Assembly (NCBI GenBank): GCA_955652255.1
Contig: CATPAW010000155.1
Location: 1-10,217 of the forward strand
Direction of reading: 5' to 3'
DNA length: 10,217 nt
DNA from: an uncultured Chthoniobacterales bacterium
Lineage (GTDB): Bacteria; Verrucomicrobiota; Verrucomicrobiia; Chthoniobacterales; UBA10450
In this document: piece by piece, positions 5,455 to 10,217 of the stretch
Layout: each line of letters starts with the position of its first letter
Position numbering within the stretch: position 1 is the first letter of the stretch
Position numbers and translations under genes: made by a program
The notes under the pieces: model-generated
Databases searched by the model: none
Told to the model about the DNA's origin: nothing
Seen by the model: only the letters and a program-made list of their open reading frames with translations

Positions 5455-8400
5455 ATGCCAGCGCTGAGCAAAGAAGAAAAGTTGCGGCTCCTCACCACGA
5501 TGTTGGAGAGTCGGCATGCGGATTTGCGCGAGCAAAATTTGAATCGCCAGGGCAAAGGCCACTTCCACGTTTCCGGCATGGGGCACGAAGCGCTCGCCGC
5601 CATTTCGATGTTGATGGAGCCGGACGATTACATTGTTCCCTACTATCGCGATCGCGGCCTTGTTCTTGGTCGCGGCATGACGACGCGCGAGCTTGCTCTG
5701 GAATATTTTGCCAAGCGCAATACCGGCAGCGGGGGCCGGCAGATGCCGTCACACTACAGCCACGCAAACTTGCACATCTGGAGCGTGCCCACGCCCACCG
5801 GCTCGGAGCTCCTTCCCGCCTGCGGCATCGCGTGGGGTATCAAACTCGACGAAAAGAAAAATCTGGTGGTCACTACCGTCGGTGACGCCGCCACCCGGCA
5901 AGGTGATTTCTTCGAAGCGGTTTGTTTCGCAAAGGAAAAGAAACTGCCCGTCCTTTTCGTCGTCGAGGACAACGCTTACGGTATCAGCAGCCCGACGCGG
6001 GAAATCAATCCGCTCGCGCTGGAGGTTCTTGAGCCAAGTGAATGGCAGCAAATCGAGGGACACGATGTCCAAAAAGTTCATGACGTCGCCTTCGAAGCGA
6101 TTAAGAAAATCCAGGCTGGGAAAGGTCCGGCTTTTCTGTGGGTCATCATGGAGAGGTTGTCCAGCCACACCAGCTCCGATGATCAAAAACTTTATCGAAG
6201 CGCGGAGGAACTTGAGACGCTCGAAAAATGCGACCCGCTCAAGTGCTGGCAAAATCAATTGATCGGCGAAGGAGTTCTGAGCGCCGAAGAATTCGCCAAG
6301 ATCGACAATCAGATCAAAGAACGCGTTCGGCAAGAATATAGCGAAGCAGAAAAAGCAGCGGACCCTTCGCCCAACGAGCTTCTCGCTAACGTCACAAAAT
6401 CGTCGCCCAAGATCGACAATGAGATTTTACCGCCGGGAAAATATCGGATCGGCGACACGGTGAACAAAACTTTGCGCGCCGGACTTAAGGAAGATCCGGG
6501 CCGGATTATTTTCGGCGAGGACATCGAGGATCCGAAGGGCGGCGTCTTTCGCTTAACGCAAAAGCTTTCCACCGAATTTCCGAAACAGGTTTTCAATTCG
6601 CCGCTCGCCGAATCGACCATTCTCGGCGTCGCCTGCGGTCTCGCGTCCTACGGCAAGCGCCCGGTCTTCGAACTTCAGTTCATCGATTTTATTTACCCCG
6701 GCTTTAATCAGCTGGTTACAAACCTCTCGACGTTGCGCTGGCGCTCTTTCGGTAATTGGAAATGTCCCGCCGTCATCTACGCGCCGTATGGCGCTTATCT
6801 TCCCGGCGGAAGTTTGTGGCATAGTCAGGCGAACGAGGGCGTGCTTGCTCATTACCCTGGTTTGTCCGTCGTCATTCCGAGCACACCCGAAGATGCAGCC
6901 GGTCTGCTCTGGACCGCCATGCACCACGAAGATCCGGTCATCTTTTTGATTCCAAAACATATGCTCTGGGCGGAACGCGAATCGAAAGAGCCGGTTCGCG
7001 CCGTGCCGCTCGGTCAGGCTCGAAAACGTTGCGACGGCAGCGACGTTACGTTGGTCGCGTGGGGAAACACAGTGGAGAAATCTCTCGAAGCGATCGCCAA
7101 GATCGACAACGAAACCAGCGTCGAGTTGATCGATCTGCGCTCAATCGTGCCGTGGGACAAAACAGCGATCGAACAATCAGTGCGCAAAACCGGCCGCCTC
7201 GTTGTCGTGCAGGAGGACACGGAAAATTGCAGCGTCGGTCAGATGATCATCACCCACATTGCATCGCAGCCGGAACTTTGGAACACGATGATCAGTCCTC
7301 CGGTTCTAGTGAGCAAAGCAAACGTCATGATCGGCTACAATCCGATTTACGAGTACGCCGCGCTGCCCGACGTCGAGCGCATCGTCGCCGCAATCAACAA
7401 ATCAGTTTCAACAAAACACGAGCGCGCGGTTGCTGTAGAGGCGGCTGTCCCCAGCCGCAAAGAAATTGAGCCTGAGGACACGCCCCTCTACGCTCCTAAG
7501 ATCGACATGAGCAAAGGCTGCGCCCAAAGCATCACCGTCCCAGTTATGGGCGAAGGAATCCGCAACGCGAAAATCGTGTCGCTTCTCAAAAAACCGGGCG
7601 ACGCCATTGCCCTCGACGATCCGCTTTGCGAAGTCGAAACCGACAAAGCCGTTTATCCCATCGAATCGTCATTCGCCGGAGTCATGGGCGAATGGAAAAC
7701 AAAAGTCGGCGACACCGTCGATATCGGCCAGGAACTTGGCACCATTCTCACCGGCGAAGCTTCACTTGCAGATCAATTCCAAACCGCGGCGAAAGCCTCG
7801 CCCGACGGAGTTGTAGCTGCCGCTGTCCCAGCGGCAGACTCCGAGCGTAAAACTGAGCCCGCGCGTACACGATCGACATCTACGGAACCGACAACACGCG
7901 AACCTGCGCTCTCGCCCACCATCACGCGCAAACTCAGCCGCGTCATTCCCGCGAACTTGCAGATCGACGCCCGCTGGGATTCCGTCCGCAAAGCGCGCGA
8001 CGTCGCGAAAAAGAAAAATGGCAGGAACGCCCCCTCGCCTTCCCTCATGATCGCGTGGGCAGTCGTGCGCGCGATGGAAAAACATCCACCCTTTCGCCGT
8101 TTGATTCTCGAAGACGATCGCATCATCGAGAACGACAATTTCGATCTCGGCATCGCCGTCGCGCTTGAAGGCGATCGTCTTGCGACGGCAGTGATTGTCG
8201 ATGCAAGCAAGAAAAGCTGGCAAGAATTCGTAAAGATCTACAATGCGACGATCGAAGCGACGCGCGGCGGCCGTGTTGACGCCATGAACGCGCCCGTTGT
8301 CATTACCAGTCTCGGCGCGTTCGGTGTAAAAGCCGGCGCGCCCATCGTCGTCCCGCCATCAGTCGGAACGCTCTTTGTCGGCACCGCCCATCGCGAACTG

Positions 8401-8571
8401 ATTTCAAACGGCAAGAAAAACGAAACCGCCGAAGTAATCACCCTCTCGCTCACCTTCGACCATCGAGTCGTCAACGGGGCCGGCGCCGCCAACTTCGTCC
8501 ACGAAATCAAAGAGCAGATTGAGAAGTTCAAAATTCCCGCTGGAGGGACGCGCGCTGTCGCGTCCCATTAA
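5455..8571 (+). CDS. Fused 2-oxo acid dehydrogenase E1alpha-E1beta-lipoyl-E2 (branched-chain type)
   Basis: Single 1038-residue protein predicted to decarboxylate 2-oxo acids, reductively acylate a lipoyl group and transfer the acyl group to CoA. E1 alpha (about 1-310) has YYRDRGLVLGRG, GDAATRQGD...EDN (Gly143 to Asn173, a thiamine-diphosphate motif with GDA for GDG) and LSSHTSSDDQKLYR with His238. E1 beta (about 328-650) has FGEDIEDPKGGVF, the catalytic-type His456 in WHSQANEGVLAH and PSTPEDAAGLL. The lipoyl domain (about 692-767) has Lys731 in ETDKAV. The E2 catalytic domain (about 819-1030) has VDASKKSWQEF, ITSLGAFGV and DHRVVNG with His1003, but Asn1007 stands where Asp is usual. No E3-binding domain is recognisable in the 51-residue linker before E2, and the first E2 helix looks short. 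Branched-chain 2-oxo acids are the likeliest substrates, given E1 type and the convergent liu-like genes; pyruvate is possible. No E3 gene is in the window. Confidence 0.92.
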   Translation: MPALSKEEKLRLLTTMLESRHADLREQNLNRQGKGHFHVSGMGHEALAAISMLMEPDDYIVPYYRDRGLVLGRGMTTRELALEYFAKRNTGSGGRQMPSHYSHANLHIWSVPTPTGSELLPACGIAWGIKLDEKKNLVVTTVGDAATRQGDFFEAVCFAKEKKLPVLFVVEDNAYGISSPTREINPLALEVLEPSEWQQIEGHDVQKVHDVAFEAIKKIQAGKGPAFLWVIMERLSSHTSSDDQKLYRSAEELETLEKCDPLKCWQNQLIGEGVLSAEEFAKIDNQIKERVRQEYSEAEKAADPSPNELLANVTKSSPKIDNEILPPGKYRIGDTVNKTLRAGLKEDPGRIIFGEDIEDPKGGVFRLTQKLSTEFPKQVFNSPLAESTILGVACGLASYGKRPVFELQFIDFIYPGFNQLVTNLSTLRWRSFGNWKCPAVIYAPYGAYLPGGSLWHSQANEGVLAHYPGLSVVIPSTPEDAAGLLWTAMHHEDPVIFLIPKHMLWAERESKEPVRAVPLGQARKRCDGSDVTLVAWGNTVEKSLEAIAKIDNETSVELIDLRSIVPWDKTAIEQSVRKTGRLVVVQEDTENCSVGQMIITHIASQPELWNTMISPPVLVSKANVMIGYNPIYEYAALPDVERIVAAINKSVSTKHERAVAVEAAVPSRKEIEPEDTPLYAPKIDMSKGCAQSITVPVMGEGIRNAKIVSLLKKPGDAIALDDPLCEVETDKAVYPIESSFAGVMGEWKTKVGDTVDIGQELGTILTGEASLADQFQTAAKASPDGVVAAAVPAADSERKTEPARTRSTSTEPTTREPALSPTITRKLSRVIPANLQIDARWDSVRKARDVAKKKNGRNAPSPSLMIAWAVVRAMEKHPPFRRLILEDDRIIENDNFDLGIAVALEGDRLATAVIVDASKKSWQEFVKIYNATIEATRGGRVDAMNAPVVITSLGAFGVKAGAPIVVPPSVGTLFVGTAHRELISNGKKNETAEVITLSLTFDHRVVNGAGAANFVHEIKEQIEKFKIPAGGTRAVASH
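7435..7491. repeat. Palindromic element 1, in the E1beta-lipoyl linker
   Basis: A 57-base element with nested symmetry. Outer arms GTAGAGG (7435-7441) and CCTCTAC (7485-7491) are perfect inverses; extended to 18 bases (7435-7452 against the reverse complement of 7474-7491) they agree at 14 positions. Inside the left arm lies a hairpin with stem GCGGCTG/CAGCCGC (7441-7447 with 7452-7458) and a 4-base loop. It is read in frame as part of the Ala/Glu/Pro-rich linker (VEAAVPSRKE...). It resembles element 2 (shared GTAG...GCTGTCCC.AGC), but the stem bases differ in a paired, compensating way. Confidence 0.6.
7806..7843. repeat. Palindromic element 2, in the lipoyl-E2 linker
   Basis: A strong hairpin: CTGCCGCTG (7817-7825) pairs perfectly with CAGCGGCAG (7829-7837) around a 3-base loop, flanked by outer arms CGGAG (7806-7810) and CTCCG (7839-7843). 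It is translated as GVVAAAVPAADSE within the disordered linker. It shares its core with element 1, which makes a dispersed repeat family likelier than a chance Ala/Pro-codon palindrome, though GC-rich Ala codons raise the chance background. Confidence 0.55.
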
Positions 8572-8600
8572 TTAAGACGCTGACAGCGCACCTCCCTCCA
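8541..8600. repeat. 60-base palindromic element at the convergent gene junction; possible bidirectional terminator
   Basis: A long imperfect hairpin: TGGAGGGA (8541-8548) with TCCCTCCA (8593-8600), a 3x3 internal loop, GCGCTGTC (8552-8559) with GACAGCGC (8582-8589), one bulged T, then GCGTC (8560-8564) with GACGC (8576-8580), closing an AT-rich 11-base loop. That is 21 pairs. It covers the last codons and the stop of the dehydrogenase fusion and ends exactly at the base before the hydratase stop codon on the other strand. No U-tract follows on either side beyond a few T/A, so it is either a terminator of atypical form or a REP-like element. Confidence 0.7.
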
Positions 8601-9365
8601 TTATTTAGTCCATTTCGGCGGGCGTTTTTCGTTGAAGGCGGCGATGCCTTCGCGGGCTTCGGCAGATTCGCGGGCTTGCAGGTGATGTTTCAGCGCAAGA
8701 TCGATATCTTCCTGCACCGACGTTGACCAAAGTTCGTCGATTAACTTTTTTGTTTGGGTGAGCGCGTTGGGCGCGCCTTGCAAAACGGAATCGGCAAACT
8801 TTTGTGCTTCGCTTATCAAATCGTCTTTCGGGACGACGCGATCGATGAGGCCGATTTCGAGCGCGCGTTTTGCGTCGATCAATTCGGAGCCGAGCAATAA
8901 CTCGCGCATGTTCCGTTCGCCCACTTGCCGGCGCAGAAAAGTCATGACCAAACCGGCGACTAATCCGCGTCGCACTTCCGGGTATCCGATTTTTGTTCCT
9001 TCAGCGGCGACGACAAAATCGCAGGCCGACATGATGCCGGCGCCTCCAGCCACGGCCGCGCCGTGGACGACGGCGATCGTGATCAAACGCGTTTGACTGA
9101 GCGTGATCAAAGTCTTTGCCACGAGGTCGGCTGTGACCCGTGCCTTTTTCGGATCGGCCGCTTCTTTCAAGTCCAAGCCGGTGCAGAAAGCGGCTCCAGC
9201 GCCGCGCAAAATGAGAACTCGTTCGTGCGGTTCATCCGAGGCAACCTTGATTGCCGAGGTCAATTCGTTCAGCAATTCGATAGTGAGCGCGTTACGCCGC
9301 TCCGGACGATTGAGAGTCACAATCGCGATTTGTGGAGTTTGTTTTTCAATTAATACAACAGGCAT
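8601..9365 (-). CDS. liuC: Enoyl-CoA hydratase/isomerase family protein, probable methylglutaconyl-CoA hydratase
   Basis: Cytosolic crotonase-fold enzyme acting on acyl-CoA. The 254 residues are full length. Visible are LNRPERRNAL (18-27), the oxyanion-hole segment AAFCTGLDLKE (59-69), and HGAAVAGGAGIMSACD (101-116) with GYPEVRRGLV (127-136). Glu130 matches the second catalytic Glu of enoyl-CoA hydratase (Glu164 in rat), but the first (Glu144) is replaced by Gly110. As I recall, bacterial LiuC-type methylglutaconyl-CoA hydratases also show Gly at this spot followed by a xEVRxGL motif. Together with the adjacent carboxyltransferase gene this suggests the leucine pathway step after 3-methylcrotonyl-CoA carboxylation. 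ATG 9365 was chosen over an upstream in-frame extension to 9491 because homology begins with MPVVLIEK and the extension overlaps the previous gene. It lies 16 bases after the carboxyltransferase stop, so it is co-transcribed. The exact substrate is inferred. Confidence 0.8.
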   Translation of the reverse strand: MPVVLIEKQTPQIAIVTLNRPERRNALTIELLNELTSAIKVASDEPHERVLILRGAGAAFCTGLDLKEAADPKKARVTADLVAKTLITLSQTRLITIAVVHGAAVAGGAGIMSACDFVVAAEGTKIGYPEVRRGLVAGLVMTFLRRQVGERNMRELLLGSELIDAKRALEIGLIDRVVPKDDLISEAQKFADSVLQGAPNALTQTKKLIDELWSTSVQEDIDLALKHHLQARESAEAREGIAAFNEKRPPKWTK

Positions 9366-9381
9366 AAGGTCAGAGGTCGAT

Positions 9382-10217
9382 CTAAACTTGGATAACGCCG
9401 GTATGAAACCGCGCGTCCGGCATTGGGCGCGAGACGTATTGCAATAGGTGCATGAGCACTTCTCGTGTTTCGTGCGGTTGAATGATGGCATCGACCCAGC
9501 CGCGCGCGGCGCCGTAGCGAATGTCGGTTTGCTCTTCGTAATTCTGCTTCACTTTCTTGCGCAGATCGTCGAGTTCCTCGTGCGTCGTCTTCTTATCGCC
9601 GCGATCCCGGGCCCGCGCGAGGATGGCGAAGACGGTGTCGGACGCTTGCGCTGCTCCCATGACGGCATAACGAGCGCCCGGCCAGGCGACAATAAATCTT
9701 GGATCGTAGGCCTTCCCGCACATTGCATAGTTGCCGGCGCCAAACGATCCGCCGACAACGACCGTGATTTTCGGCACAACAGAATTACTCACAGCGCTGA
9801 CCAGCTTGGCGCCGCTCCGGATGATTCCGCTCTCTTCGGCGTCGCGGCCAACCATGAAACCGGTCACGTCCTGAAAAAAAATAATTGGGATGCCGGTTTG
9901 ATTGCAATCCATGACGAAGCGCGCGGCTTTGTCCGCGCTATCGGCATAAATGACGCCTCCCATCTGAGTGCCTTCTTTTTTCGTGCGAACCTGCAACCGC
10001 TGGTTGGCGACAATGCCGACGGCGCGGCCACCGATGCGCCCATAAGCAGTCACGATTGTCTTGCCATAGGCAGCCTTGTATTCGTCGATGGAGTTCGCGT
10101 CGATAATCGACGCGAGCAGATCGCGCGCGTCATAATTTTTTTGGCCATCGACACTGACCAGGCCATAAACGGTTTCCGGATCTTTTGCCGGTTTGAAACT
10201 CTTATTGTCGATCTTGA
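9382..10217 (-). CDS. liuB: Acyl-CoA carboxylase carboxyltransferase (beta) subunit, probably methylcrotonyl-CoA type; 5' half outside window
   Basis: Biotin-dependent carboxyltransferase that moves CO2 from carboxybiotin to an acyl-CoA. The frame is open to the window edge; about 277 C-terminal residues of a usual ~535 are present. The GTG at 10053 is internal, since upstream codons continue the family pattern (YDARDLLASIIDANSIDEYK, then YGKTIVTAYGRI). Other marks are GIVANQR, IIFFQDVTGFMVGRDAEESG, VVGGSFGAGNYAMCGKAYDPRF and WPGARYAVMGAAQASD. The GSFGAGNYxMCGxAY block and FMVGRxxExxGI are characteristic of methylcrotonyl-CoA carboxylase beta and close relatives rather than classic propionyl-CoA carboxylase. 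MGAAQASD replaces the more usual MGGEQAA, so a related acyl-CoA or geranyl-CoA carboxylase is possible. It ends with TAG and is followed 16 bases later by the hydratase gene, as in liu leucine-catabolism operons. The biotin carboxylase partner is not in view. Confidence 0.82.
   Translation of the reverse strand, partial: KIDNKSFKPAKDPETVYGLVSVDGQKNYDARDLLASIIDANSIDEYKAAYGKTIVTAYGRIGGRAVGIVANQRLQVRTKKEGTQMGGVIYADSADKAARFVMDCNQTGIPIIFFQDVTGFMVGRDAEESGIIRSGAKLVSAVSNSVVPKITVVVGGSFGAGNYAMCGKAYDPRFIVAWPGARYAVMGAAQASDTVFAILARARDRGDKKTTHEELDDLRKKVKQNYEEQTDIRYGAARGWVDAIIQPHETREVLMHLLQYVSRPMPDARFHTGVIQV

Noticed and set aside
5385..5603. Longer threonine synthase start at 5603
   Set aside because: The extra codons are antisense to the conserved start of the dehydrogenase gene and look unlike any threonine synthase N terminus.
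5749..6333. 194-codon minus-strand frame under E1 alpha
   Set aside because: Antisense shadow of a strongly conserved region; no start context or family resemblance.
9366..9491. Longer hydratase start at 9491
   Set aside because: It overlaps the conserved end of the carboxyltransferase gene; crotonase similarity begins at the ATG at 9365.

Overview
The window looks like a chromosomal fragment of a free-living, heterotrophic Gram-negative bacterium of intermediate-to-high GC. It carries only metabolic genes plus one putative secreted protein. My best guess is a Verrucomicrobiota-like soil organism. That rests on the fused E1 alpha/beta dehydrogenase with a GDA...DN thiamine-diphosphate motif (a type I associate with Chlamydiae, Verrucomicrobia and Bacteroidetes), small palindromic repeats inside coding sequence, and mostly SD-poor starts. 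This is inference, not proof. I see no tRNA, rRNA, CRISPR array, insertion sequence or phage gene.

Layout. (1) 1-2273, plus strand: the 3' part of an APC-family amino acid permease, coupled by a 4-base GTGA overlap to a fold-type I PLP aminotransferase. (2) 2332-2940, plus: a small protein with a signal peptide, a charged low-complexity stretch, a helical segment and a C-terminal beta-type domain. (3) 2945-5384, minus: thrC (threonine synthase) followed by lysC (aspartate kinase), two enzymes of the aspartate pathway. lysC contains an in-frame internal ATG behind a consensus Shine-Dalgarno, placed where the separate beta (ACT-domain) subunit starts in Bacillus and Corynebacterium aspartokinases. 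(4) 5455-8571, plus, divergent from thrC: one 1038-codon gene that joins E1 alpha, E1 beta, a lipoyl domain and an E2 acyltransferase domain of a branched-chain-type 2-oxo acid dehydrogenase. (5) 8601-10217, minus, convergent with (4): a crotonase-family hydratase and the 3' half of an acyl-CoA carboxylase carboxyltransferase subunit, resembling liuC and liuB of leucine breakdown.

How they fit together. Region 1 imports and transaminates amino acids. Region 3 makes threonine and controls entry to lysine/threonine/methionine synthesis. Regions 4 and 5 read as branched-chain amino acid catabolism: the fusion would decarboxylate branched 2-oxo acids to acyl-CoAs, and the carboxylase/hydratase pair would process the leucine-derived branch. 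The partner genes E3 (lipoamide dehydrogenase), the biotin carboxylase subunit, acyl-CoA dehydrogenase and homoserine dehydrogenase are not in the window.

The most notable items are the E1alpha-E1beta-lipoyl-E2 fusion, which has no recognisable E3-binding domain and has Asn where the E2 catalytic Asp is expected; three palindromic elements in or at the end of that same gene, two lying in interdomain linkers and one supplying the last codons and the stop; and the internal lysC start. No intergenic gap exceeds about 90 bases.
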